Shown here piece by piece: positions 21,725 through 29,556 of a DNA stretch of 35,725 nucleotides (positions are counted from its first letter, which is position 1; the number at the start of each line of letters is the position of its first letter). Source of the DNA: a virus; the IMG/VR virus record IMGVR_UViG_3300012931_000895, positions 1-35,725 of that record. One strand, given 5' to 3'. The translations under genes and the position numbers were made by a program. The notes beneath the pieces are model-generated. The model did not search any database. It was not told the DNA's origin and saw only the letters and a program-made list of their open reading frames with translations.

Positions 21725-22317
21725 ACGGATCGACGGTCTACTACGACTTCGACAAGGAGATGGAGCAGGTCGCCATCTTCCTGAACGCCGAGTCCGACCT
21801 TCTCGCGGATCGGCTCGAGCTCAAGATCAAAGGCATGATGACCTCGGGCATGGGGCCGAAGGAGATCCTCGAGGTGCTGCGCCGAGATCTCCGCGAAGGC
21901 GGGCAGCTGTTCTCCGGCTTCAACTCAACCTTCCGCCGGAACGTCTTCCCGGTCATCGACAATGTCGCCCAGGGCGCGGTCATTCGCGAGAATCCGAAAG
22001 CCGCTCTCTGGGAATGGATCACGACCTCGGCCGAGCCCTGCCCTGATTGCCTGCCCCGGCACGGCGTGCAGAAGGTCTATGCGGAGTGGGAGAAGATCGG
22101 GCTCCCGCGCTCGGGGTTCTCGCGCTGCGGAGACAACTGCAAGTGCGCCCTCGTCCCTGCCGTCCAGGTCGGGCGATCGCTCGAGGACGGGCCCGTAGTC
22201 GTGGATCCGCTCGCCGCGGCCCGCGCCGATTTCCAAGCGCGCCTCGCGACGGACCCCGCCCTCCAGCAGCGGATGGAAGACTATCGCGCCTCGGTGCGGG
22301 CGCGCAGATCGAAATAG
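21721..22317 (+). CDS. Head morphogenesis protein (SPP1 gp7/Mu F-like)
   Basis: A 198-residue protein. The stretch WITTSAEPCPDCLPRHG followed by CGDNCKCALVP is the Cys/His-rich signature of the Mu F/SPP1 gp7 C-terminal domain, placed here after a helical N-terminus. Such proteins are minor capsid proteins near the portal and may hold the end of packaged DNA. Shorter than full-length gp7 proteins, so it probably represents only the C-terminal domain type. ATG overlaps the previous stop; the scaffold gene follows. Confidence 0.75.
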   Translation: MNGSTVYYDFDKEMEQVAIFLNAESDLLADRLELKIKGMMTSGMGPKEILEVLRRDLREGGQLFSGFNSTFRRNVFPVIDNVAQGAVIRENPKAALWEWITTSAEPCPDCLPRHGVQKVYAEWEKIGLPRSGFSRCGDNCKCALVPAVQVGRSLEDGPVVVDPLAAARADFQARLATDPALQQRMEDYRASVRARRSK

Positions 22318-22346
22318 GACTTGCCAAAGTCCTAAAGGAGCGGTAT

Positions 22347-23030
22347 ATGATCATCAGACCAAGGTTCCTTTACTCTCCAGGCGGAGAGGGAGGAAGCGGA
22401 GGTTCGGCCGGTGGCGGCCAGGGCGGTGCAGGAGCAGGAAGCTCAGGCGCTGGCCAGGGTGCTGCGGGCCAAAGTCCCCCCGGGAAGGGGGGCGAGGGCG
22501 GTCAGGCCGATCCCCCTCTTCCAGACGATCCCGTAAAGCTCAAAGAACTGCTCGCCACCGAGAAGGCGGAACGCGCACGACTCGCCCAGGTCCACGAAGA
22601 GATGAAGGGCAAGTTCACCGAGCGCGAGCAGAGGGAAGAGACGGCTCGTCAGGAGAATCTCAAGAAACAGGGCGAATTCCAGAAGCTCCTCGAGGAGCAG
22701 ACCCCGAAGTTCCAGGCGGCCACGGCGGCCGTCAAGCGCTACGAGGAGATCCTGGGGCGATACCTCGAGGTCGAGCTGAAGGCCGTTCCGGAGAACCTGA
22801 AGGCACTCATGCCGGAGGGCGACCCGGGCGTCAAGCTCGATTGGATAGCGAAGGCGAAGGCCGCGGGAACATTTACCACCGGCGCGCCGGCCGCGCCGAA
22901 GAAGCCCGGAGACGGATCCCCGCCCCCGGGAGGCTCTTCGGCTGCGATCATGACGAGGGCCGCGTTCGACGCTCTCAGCCCTTCGGAGAAGGTGAAAGCG
23001 TCGAAGGAGGGAGTGAAGCTTACGGATTGA
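22347..23030 (+). CDS. Scaffold protein
   Basis: A 227-residue protein with a Gly/Ser/Gln-rich N-terminus (about residues 10-55), a central charged coiled-coil (RARLAQVHEEMKGKFTEREQ onward, about 75-150), and a helical C-terminus. This layout directly ahead of the major capsid gene is typical of scaffold proteins, which form the internal core of the prohead and leave before DNA packaging. AAAGGAG at 22334-22340 gives the start. No protease domain is seen, so processing, if any, must come from elsewhere. Confidence 0.8.
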   Translation: MIIRPRFLYSPGGEGGSGGSAGGGQGGAGAGSSGAGQGAAGQSPPGKGGEGGQADPPLPDDPVKLKELLATEKAERARLAQVHEEMKGKFTEREQREETARQENLKKQGEFQKLLEEQTPKFQAATAAVKRYEEILGRYLEVELKAVPENLKALMPEGDPGVKLDWIAKAKAAGTFTTGAPAAPKKPGDGSPPPGGSSAAIMTRAAFDALSPSEKVKASKEGVKLTD

Positions 23031-23043
23031 ACGCCTGGCCGCC

Positions 23044-23115
23044 ACGTCGTGAGACATTGCGAGACCAGACGTCATGAGCGTCGTGAGACGCCCAGATCAG
23101 AACGTCGTGAGACGT
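23044..23115 (+). promoter_or_regulatory. Three GTGA-loop hairpins before the coat gene
   Basis: ACGTC-GTGA-GACAT (23044-23057, one mismatch), GCGTC-GTGA-GACGC (23078-23091) and ACGTC-GTGA-GACGT (23102-23115). The second and third differ at both ends of the same base pair (G-C versus A-T), a compensating change that supports selection for RNA structure. All carry a GNRA-type loop. They lie just before the AAGGAGG of the capsid gene and may control mRNA stability or translation. Confidence 0.55.
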
Positions 23116-23131
23116 CCAGAAGGAGGCCGCG

Positions 23132-24286
23132 ATGGCCAACGTATTCACGGGGCTCATCCCCATCATCTACCTGGCGATGGACCAGGTCGCGCGGGAGCTC
23201 ACCGGGTTCATCCCGTCGGTCTACCGCAACTCGAGCGCCGAGAAGGCCGGCAAGGACCAGACGGTCCGCTACCCGATCAGCGCGCCGGTCGTCGGCGAGA
23301 ACATCACTCCCGGCGATAATCCGGCCGATTCCGGGGATACCACGGAAGAGTACGCGGACATGACCATCTCAAAGGCCCGCGCCTTCCCCGTCCGCATCAC
23401 CGGAGAGGACTATAAGACCCTCGATACCCAGCCGGGCCTCTACGATCTCATCATGCAGGACCGCTTCGCGCAGGCGATCCGCGCGGCCGTCAATGAGATA
23501 GAGGCCGACCTCGCTGCACAGGCCGCCTACGCCTCGCGCGCCTACGGTACGCCCGGCACCACGCCCTTCGGCAGCTCCCTCGCCGACATCGCGGCGGTGC
23601 GGAAGATCCTCAAGGACAACGGTTGCCCGGACGGGGATCAGTCCCTCGTCATCGACACGGCCGCCGGCCTCGCCATGCGCTCCCTCGCTCAGTACATCGA
23701 GGTCGACAAGGCCGGTAGCGATCAGGGCCGGCGCAACGGCGTCCTCCTGCCGCTCTTCGGCATGGACGTCCGCGAGTCCGCCGCGGTCATCGAGCATACG
23801 AAGGGAACGGCCACCGGCCTCGACATCAACCACGTAGGCGGCTACGCCGTGGGCGACAAGACACTCCTCGTCGATGGCGGAGATGCCGGGACCGTGCTCC
23901 AGGGCGATATCGTGACCTTCGCCGGGGACACGAATAAGTACATCATCCTGTCGGCCACCGCATCGGGCGCTGCGAGCGGCAACGTCGTCCTGGCCAAGCC
24001 CGGCCTGCGCAAGGTCGTGGCGGACGCGGTCGAGATGACGATCGGTAACACCTACCGGGCGAACCTGGCCTTCCACCGCTCCGCTCTCCACCTCGTGACC
24101 AGGGCCCCGGCCTCCCCGAGGGAGGGCGACTCCGCCCTCGATGTGACGACGATCACCGACCCCGTGAGCGGCCTGACCTTCGAGGTACGCGCCTATGCGC
24201 AGTACCGCCGGGTCAAGTACGAGGTCGCCATTGCCTGGGGCACGAAGATGGTCAAGCCGGAGTTCGCGGCCATCCTGGCCGGCTAA
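23132..24286 (+). CDS. Major capsid protein (P22 coat-like)
   Basis: A 384-residue protein that forms the icosahedral shell. The N-terminal LIPIIYLAMDQVARELTGFI, the central ADLAAQAAYASRAYG and the C-terminal SGLTFEVRAYAQYRRVKYEV followed by AWGTKMVKPEFAAIL match P22 gp5-type coat proteins with an HK97-like fold and an inserted domain (about residues 220-320). Strong AAGGAGG start. Preceded by three covarying hairpins and followed by a stable hairpin, consistent with a very abundant message. A P22-type coat in a genome with a long siphovirus-like tail shows mosaic origin. Confidence 0.9.
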   Translation: MANVFTGLIPIIYLAMDQVARELTGFIPSVYRNSSAEKAGKDQTVRYPISAPVVGENITPGDNPADSGDTTEEYADMTISKARAFPVRITGEDYKTLDTQPGLYDLIMQDRFAQAIRAAVNEIEADLAAQAAYASRAYGTPGTTPFGSSLADIAAVRKILKDNGCPDGDQSLVIDTAAGLAMRSLAQYIEVDKAGSDQGRRNGVLLPLFGMDVRESAAVIEHTKGTATGLDINHVGGYAVGDKTLLVDGGDAGTVLQGDIVTFAGDTNKYIILSATASGAASGNVVLAKPGLRKVVADAVEMTIGNTYRANLAFHRSALHLVTRAPASPREGDSALDVTTITDPVSGLTFEVRAYAQYRRVKYEVAIAWGTKMVKPEFAAILAG

Positions 24287-24293
24287 GGCAACG

Positions 24294-24315
24294 GGGCGGG
24301 GCATACGCCCCGCCC
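24294..24315 (+). terminator. Stable hairpin after the coat gene
   Basis: GGGCGGGGC (24294-24302), loop ATAC, GCCCCGCCC (24307-24315). The 9-bp GC-only stem lies eight bases after the capsid stop. No T-run follows, so partial termination or protection of the coat message is more likely than full termination. Confidence 0.5.
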
Positions 24316-24337
24316 ATCCTCATTCCAGGAGCCTGAA

Positions 24338-24604
24338 ATGGCGGATAGCGTCGAGACCATCAAGATCGTCAAAGACAACGGCCGAACGGGTTACGCGATC
24401 ATCAACAAGTCCGACTTCAGCCCGAAGATCCACAAGGAATTCAAGGACAAGTCGGCGCCGGATACTGGCGTCCAGGCCCGCGCCGCGCGCAAGGCCCTCG
24501 AGGAAGAGGCCGTCACGCTCAAGATCGGGACCGCCGAGGACATCGTGAAGATGCCCGACGAGGCCCTGGCGGCCGCCATCGCGAAGGCGAAGGCGACCTC
24601 CTAA
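24338..24604 (+). CDS. Small head accessory-type protein
   Basis: An 88-residue protein (MADSVETIKIVKDNGRTGYA) with an N-terminal strand pair that resembles the start of small head-fibre or decoration proteins placed just after coat genes, then a charged helical tail ending in Ala/Lys. AGGAG seven bases upstream. Role is inferred from position only. Confidence 0.6.
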   Translation: MADSVETIKIVKDNGRTGYAIINKSDFSPKIHKEFKDKSAPDTGVQARAARKALEEEAVTLKIGTAEDIVKMPDEALAAAIAKAKATS

Positions 24605-24614
24605 GGCCGAGGGC

Positions 24615-25508
24615 ATGAGGCAAGAAATACTGAAGGGCGGGGCCGATGGGCTCCGCCTTTCGCTCACCGAGCACGGCCGCGCGGTCGTTCCTTCCGCATG
24701 CTCGGCCCGGATCGTCCACCTCGGGACGCTCCTCGAGCAGGGCGCGGCCGCCGGGGGGATATATACCCCCGGCGCCGCGACCGTCGGGCAGGTCCGGCAG
24801 GACGTCGCCATCGAGTGGACCTATACCGTCTCGGGCGAGGCACGGAAGCACGTCGAGCTCTTCGACGTCGTCCTCTTCAAGCTCTACCCCATGGCCTCGG
24901 AGGCCGACCTGCTCAATGAAGCTCCATCCCTGGTCGAGTCCGCGAGGATCCACCGAGGCACCGTCTCGAGCGCCTCCGCTGCCGGTATCATCGATTCCGA
25001 GCTGATCGGCGATATCGAGGACTATACGGGCGCCGTGCTCACCATGCGCTCAGGAGCCGACGCGGGCTCGCAGTACATCATCACCGGCTTCACATCATCG
25101 ACAGGCGAGCTCGCCTTCACCCCTTCCCATACTCCCGTCGCTGGGGACGTCTACACCATCCGCAAGAGCTTCCAATTCGCGCTCGATACGGCCTGGGGAA
25201 ACATCTACGACCGGCTCATCCTCGCTTGCTCCAATGCACCCGGGGGGATCGGCGATCGCGCCTCGCGGCCGTACCTCATCATGACCCCAGATCGCCTTAG
25301 GCGGCCGCAGATCCTCAGGGCTCTAGAGATCATCTTCCGGGGGATCGCCGACGATCAGAACGGCGCCGACTGGGCGCGGGCCGACTATTACGCCAAGGAA
25401 TACGAGGCGGCCTGGTCGGGGATCCGCCTCGTATTCTCCTTCGACTCCGATAGTTCGGAGCCGGTAGCCGAGAGCGAAAGCTCGGTGCAGTTCGGGTTCC
25501 ATCGATGA
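24615..25508 (+). CDS. Head-tail connector or structural protein
   Basis: A 297-residue protein, strand-rich with regions such as VAIEWTYTVSGEARKHVELF and a beta-like insertion SGADAGSQYIITGFTSSTGE (typical of phage structural beta-sandwich insertions). Placed between coat and tail genes, where adaptor, stopper and tail terminator proteins are expected. ATG 24615 follows GAGG; the next gene starts in its stop codon. Specific role not identified. Confidence 0.6.
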   Translation: MRQEILKGGADGLRLSLTEHGRAVVPSACSARIVHLGTLLEQGAAAGGIYTPGAATVGQVRQDVAIEWTYTVSGEARKHVELFDVVLFKLYPMASEADLLNEAPSLVESARIHRGTVSSASAAGIIDSELIGDIEDYTGAVLTMRSGADAGSQYIITGFTSSTGELAFTPSHTPVAGDVYTIRKSFQFALDTAWGNIYDRLILACSNAPGGIGDRASRPYLIMTPDRLRRPQILRALEIIFRGIADDQNGADWARADYYAKEYEAAWSGIRLVFSFDSDSSEPVAESESSVQFGFHR

Positions 25509-25861
25509 TCGCCACCATCTGGACGTCAATCGTGGCCGCCATGCAGACGCTCGGCTACGTCCTGGACAAGTCCGACAGCGATTCTCTCCAGGATCACCGC
25601 TATTCAATCAAGCTCCCTTCCTCCGCGCGCGACGATCGCACATCACAGTTCGCGAAGACTCGGATCAAGCGCGACGTCCGTATTCGTCTGCAGTTCAAGG
25701 ATAGGAAGGACACCTATTTTCAGCGCGACGTCGAGACCGAAGTGGAGAAGGTGGCCACGGCCCTCCGATCCACTCTTCTTTATGAAACCTCCTCCCACGA
25801 AGAGCGGGCCGGGGGCCTGGTGGTCGAGATTCAATTCTCGGCGACCGACAGCATGAGCTAA
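25505..25861 (+). CDS. Probable tail terminator/completion protein
   Basis: A 118-residue protein (MIATIWTSIVAAMQTLGYVL) with a helix followed by strands (IKRDVRIRLQFKDRK, then GLVVEIQFSATDSM). The alpha/beta layout, size and place just before the tail tube gene are those of tail terminator proteins that cap the tail tube and join it to the head. Overlaps the previous stop (ATGA). Assigned from position and layout. Confidence 0.6.
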   Translation: MIATIWTSIVAAMQTLGYVLDKSDSDSLQDHRYSIKLPSSARDDRTSQFAKTRIKRDVRIRLQFKDRKDTYFQRDVETEVEKVATALRSTLLYETSSHEERAGGLVVEIQFSATDSMS

Positions 25862-25871
25862 GGAGGCCATC

Positions 25872-26876
25872 ATGGCCGGAGCCAGCGCCCTATCCGGGCG
25901 GAATATGTGGTTGGGGCTCGGGAAGCAGGCGGTCAAGAATACGGCTGTTGCCCCTACGAAGTATTTCGAGGTCACCGAGATCTCGGGGATCCTCGAGGAA
26001 TACGAGACGAAGAAGTCCGACCGTCGTGTAGGTTCGCGATTCAAGCCGCTAGGGCGCAAGACCAACAAGAAGGTCCCCCTCAGCTTCTCCGTCGAGGCGA
26101 ATCCCGAAAATGTGGGGCTCATCCTGAAGCTCGCCCTCGGTGCCGAGGTAGTCGCGGCCGCGGGCGCGGCCTACCAGCATACCTTCAGCCTCGCCGAAGA
26201 GCTCCCCTATTTCACGGCGGTCGCCTCGTCCGCGGATGTTGCGAGCTCTGCGGCCGGCGAGACGGTCCACCAGATCATCAATTGCAAGGTCGTCTCGATT
26301 AAGATCGACGCGACTACGGATGACGTTATCAAGATCGCGATCGAGGCGATCGGGACGGCCCGGTCAGCTGTCGCGGCCGCCACCTTCACGCCCGACTTCC
26401 CCGATGCTGATCCCTTCTTCGCCAAGGCCGAAGAGGGACAGGCGAAACTCGAGATCGGCGCCGCCGTCGCCTCACTCGCAGAGTTCGACGAGGCCAACGA
26501 GTTCCACCTCTCGATCTCCAACGGCGTCGCGACCGATATGCGCATCGACAACACGGATTCGGCGTTCGCCCTGCGCGAGGGTGACTCCGAGATCACCGGC
26601 AACATGAAGGCCATGTATAACCGGAACACGCTCACGGAGATCGAGGCCTTCCAGGCAGGAACACAGCGCGCCATCCGCTTCACCGCGACGAGCGAAGAAG
26701 AGGCGGCCTCGGGTTATTATTTCACGCTCATCTTCACGGCCGACAAGGCGAAATACTCGGGCGCTCCGGCCTCATGGGACCCCGACGTCATCTCAGCCGA
26801 TGCGGCTTTCGAAGTCGAGAAAACGACGAGCTATCCGATCATCAGCCTCGTCAACGCCGATGCGGCGGAATACTAG
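25872..26876 (+). CDS. Tail tube (major tail) protein
   Basis: A 334-residue protein, almost all strands, with the tail-tube-like start SGRNMWLGLGKQAVKNTAVA and later FHLSISNGVATDMRIDNTDS and GYYFTLIFTADKAKY. It forms the stacked hexamer tube. It is directly followed by the tail-assembly chaperone pair and tape measure, the fixed order in siphoviruses; no sheath gene is present, so the tail is non-contractile. TAAGGAGG start. Confidence 0.8.
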   Translation: MAGASALSGRNMWLGLGKQAVKNTAVAPTKYFEVTEISGILEEYETKKSDRRVGSRFKPLGRKTNKKVPLSFSVEANPENVGLILKLALGAEVVAAAGAAYQHTFSLAEELPYFTAVASSADVASSAAGETVHQIINCKVVSIKIDATTDDVIKIAIEAIGTARSAVAAATFTPDFPDADPFFAKAEEGQAKLEIGAAVASLAEFDEANEFHLSISNGVATDMRIDNTDSAFALREGDSEITGNMKAMYNRNTLTEIEAFQAGTQRAIRFTATSEEEAASGYYFTLIFTADKAKYSGAPASWDPDVISADAAFEVEKTTSYPIISLVNADAAEY

Positions 26877-26885
26877 GAGGTCGTC

Positions 26886-27320
26886 ATGGCCGAACCGGTC
26901 AAAGTCAAGATCAAGGGAATACGAAACGTTGCGCCGCAGGAGGTCGACCTCTCGAAGTTTTTCGAGGGATTGGCCTTCGTCATGATCAAGCCGCTTCCTG
27001 TTCCGGCCCGGGCGAAGATCCAGGAGCTCATGACCAATGGGACGCGTTATGCAACGAAGCAGAGCAAGAAGTCGCTCGACATCAACGCGATCGAGCAAGC
27101 CATGCCGGCGGAAACGGTGCTCGAGATCCGCAAGGTCAAGCTCGCCGAGGGCGTCGTCGAGCACAACCTCGTCAATGAGGAATCGGGCGAGAAACTTCCC
27201 TGGAATGAAGCAACCTGGGACGCGCTCGACGAAGCCAATCCGTCAATCCTATCGAAGGTCATCGACGCGATCACTGAACTTACCTATCCCGACGACGAGG
27301 ACGGGAAAGACCCTACTTAG
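26886..27320 (+). CDS. Tail assembly chaperone (G-type)
   Basis: A 144-residue protein in the position of lambda gpG, between tube and tape measure. TAGGAGG precedes the ATG. Just after its TAG the -1 frame continues open for about 115 codons, which in siphoviruses gives the longer G-T product. The frame-0 stop is at 27318. The protein is needed in assembly but usually absent from the virion. Confidence 0.75.
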   Translation: MAEPVKVKIKGIRNVAPQEVDLSKFFEGLAFVMIKPLPVPARAKIQELMTNGTRYATKQSKKSLDINAIEQAMPAETVLEIRKVKLAEGVVEHNLVNEESGEKLPWNEATWDALDEANPSILSKVIDAITELTYPDDEDGKDPT

Positions 27321-27676
27321 CCGACGCGGAGAAAGCAGAAATTCGGGCAGCTGTCGCGGCCGCTCTCGACAAGAGCAAGCCTGAATATCGCGTCGGATCT
27401 GATTCATATAGGGCGGTTGGGAAATGGGGGTTCTATGTCGATGCATTCAGCGCGACGTGCAACCCCGACAACATGAGTTTTCAACTGAGCCCCCTCGAGT
27501 ATATGGAGGCTCTACGGAAAGAGCCAAGGCTGATGGCGATCTTGCGCGTGGTACAAGACGAGATGCGCGTAAGGCTCGCTCCGAAGCCAAAGGCTGGGAA
27601 GATCGGAAGCGGGATCCAGAATGGTAATCGGGCGCCGGGAATTCAAGATCGTCATGTCGCTCGACGACCAAACTAG
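27278..27676 (+). CDS. T-type extension of the tail chaperone in the -1 frame
   Basis: The -1 frame is open from 27278 to the TAG at 27674-27676. It reads YLADAEKAEIRAAVAAALDK, then a coherent helical protein with WGFYVDAFSATCNPD, SPLEYMEALRKEP and a Lys-rich end. There is no ATG, GTG or TTG before an internal ATG at 27473, so fusion to the G-type protein by frameshifting between 27278 and 27318 is the simplest reading. The known GGGAAAG heptamer (27303-27309) is present but in the wrong phase; C-CCT just before the stop (27311-27314) allows a P-site slip on proline codons. It overlaps the tape measure start. Confidence 0.65.
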   Translation, partial: TYLSRRRGRERPYLADAEKAEIRAAVAAALDKSKPEYRVGSDSYRAVGKWGFYVDAFSATCNPDNMSFQLSPLEYMEALRKEPRLMAILRVVQDEMRVRLAPKPKAGKIGSGIQNGNRAPGIQDRHVARRPN

Positions 27677-29555
27677 TCGCGAGCGCGAGAAGCTCAATCA
27701 GAGCCTCGGGAATACTCACCGCGCCTCCAAGAAAATGAAAGACGAGGCGAACCAGTCTATCGTCGAAATCGCGAAATCATCCAAGCAGCACATGGAGGGG
27801 ATCAAAGCAGTTCTCGAGCTCGGCGGCTGGCTCATGATGGCGCGCCAGGTCGGGAAAGCCTTTATGGACATCACAGCCGAGGCTCGCAAGAACTCGACGG
27901 CCTTCAAGGAAGCCGGCGCCGCCCTCGACGTTATGAAAGGGCAGATCGGTTCGAGCCTCGTGAAGGCTCTCGAACCGGTCGCAAAAGGCTTCACGTCGCT
28001 TCTCACCTATGGCACGGCCGTCTTCAAGAATTTCCCCGAGGTTGCAAAAGCGACGTTCGATTTCGTCGGGGCCATCATTAAAAAAACCTTCACGTGGGAT
28101 GGGATCAAGAACCTCTTCGTCACAATCGGCGAAGGCATAATCACGATCTTCCGTGCGTCGTTCGAATACATCCCGAAGCTCTTCACGCAGATGATCCAAC
28201 TGCTTCTAAATCCAATATATCGATTCGGCGAATATGTCGCCGAAGTCCTCGCGAAGGCCTTCGCCCTTAAGTTCGACGAGATCGAGACGCCCGGGTCGTT
28301 CATGGCGCGGATCGCCACCGAACAGACTGAAAAGATGGGCGAAATCGTGAAGGGCGCGAAAGATTACGTCATGACGCAGGCAGCTAACGTCAAAGCAGCA
28401 GCAGCAAACGTCGCCGAGCTCTACGCACCCGAGGGCAAAGAATACGCGAAGCGATTGAACGGAATCCTCGCGCCCGATATCGCGGAATTTCAAAAGGCCA
28501 CATCAGAACAAGTAAAGAAAAACGAAGGAACTACTACCGGGACGGGCGTTCTCGACTCATGGCAGATGAAACTAATGCAGCAGACCGAAGATCGATTGAA
28601 GATCCTCGATCTCGAGCGCATACAGGCTCTCGCATCCCTACAAGAACAACTCAAAGATACCGAACAGCTTCGGCAGGCCGAGGCCCTAGTCAATCAATAT
28701 TATGACGCCGAAACGCTTAAAGCGAAAAAAGATGCGGCGAATGAAGCGCTCAAGACAGAGATTCAGAAAAATGCAGCGATAGCGGCCGCTGATGCCGAAG
28801 CGCGGAAGCTCGCGCTCGAAGCCGCGCGGAGCTCCGCGGAGCAGGCGCGATCATCGAACCTCCAAGGGAAGAACGGACTCGGGGCCGCGGTACGCGAAAA
28901 TCTTTCGGGCACTGAGGTCATGAGCCCCGCCGGGGATCTGCTTACGTCGATCTTCTCAAAGCTTGGCGCCTTCCTCCCGTCAGTCTCGAATCTAATCGCG
29001 CTTCTCAATCCGCTCCAGACCATTATGTCCGCGGCCTTCGAAGTCCTCGAGCCGCTGCTTAACAATCTACTCGCTCCGCTCGTCGGGATTCTGAAGATCA
29101 TCGGCTATACGATCGGGAAACTTCTAGCTCCGGCTCTCGAAATTCTTCGGCCTATCATCGAAGCAATCGCGACACTCTTCGTGTGGGTATACAACAAGAT
29201 CATCGTCCCCATCTACAACGGCATCATGTATGTCTTCAACATGATCTATAACGGATTCGCCGCGTTCGTGAATGCCATCCTCGAGATAGTAGACGCCATT
29301 CCCTTCGTCGACGTTGGGCGAGTCAGCTACCGCTCTGCGGATCAGGGATTCCTCAGTGAAATATCTCTCGACACGGTCGCCAGTGCAGGATCCACAAGTT
29401 CATCTGGTGGTAGTGCTTCTTATTCTGCCGGCACCAGCGTGGTTATCGAAAGCCTCGAAATCAACGTAGGAGTCGTCGCAGGCGATGAGGCCATGGACGA
29501 CTTCTCCCTGATGGTGCGCGACCACATCGCCGAACTCTCGGGCCTGGGGCGATAG
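27621..29555 (+). CDS. Tape measure protein
   Basis: A 644-residue protein that sets tail length. The N-terminal REFKIVMSLDDQTSREREKL is the usual strand plus coiled-coil start; long helices fill about residues 15-130 and 290-430; a long hydrophobic, helical region (about 446-570) can enter the host membrane during DNA entry. By the common rule of about 1.5 angstrom per residue the tail would be near 100 nm. ATG 27621 is chosen over 27654 because the preceding residues belong to the first strand. It overlaps the chaperone extension. Confidence 0.85.
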   Translation: MVIGRREFKIVMSLDDQTSREREKLNQSLGNTHRASKKMKDEANQSIVEIAKSSKQHMEGIKAVLELGGWLMMARQVGKAFMDITAEARKNSTAFKEAGAALDVMKGQIGSSLVKALEPVAKGFTSLLTYGTAVFKNFPEVAKATFDFVGAIIKKTFTWDGIKNLFVTIGEGIITIFRASFEYIPKLFTQMIQLLLNPIYRFGEYVAEVLAKAFALKFDEIETPGSFMARIATEQTEKMGEIVKGAKDYVMTQAANVKAAAANVAELYAPEGKEYAKRLNGILAPDIAEFQKATSEQVKKNEGTTTGTGVLDSWQMKLMQQTEDRLKILDLERIQALASLQEQLKDTEQLRQAEALVNQYYDAETLKAKKDAANEALKTEIQKNAAIAAADAEARKLALEAARSSAEQARSSNLQGKNGLGAAVRENLSGTEVMSPAGDLLTSIFSKLGAFLPSVSNLIALLNPLQTIMSAAFEVLEPLLNNLLAPLVGILKIIGYTIGKLLAPALEILRPIIEAIATLFVWVYNKIIVPIYNGIMYVFNMIYNGFAAFVNAILEIVDAIPFVDVGRVSYRSADQGFLSEISLDTVASAGSTSSSGGSASYSAGTSVVIESLEINVGVVAGDEAMDDFSLMVRDHIAELSGLGR

Positions 29556-29556
29556 C

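Noticed and set aside
23044-23115. CRISPR-like array from the repeated CGTCGTGAGAC
   Set aside because: Only three short, unequally spaced copies, spacers too short, no cas genes, and the repeats form hairpins with loops conserved; an RNA leader is the better reading.
27303-27309. GGGAAAG as the frameshift slip site
   Set aside because: It matches the lambda heptamer but is in the wrong phase relative to the G-type frame, so both tRNAs would not re-pair in the needed -1 frame.
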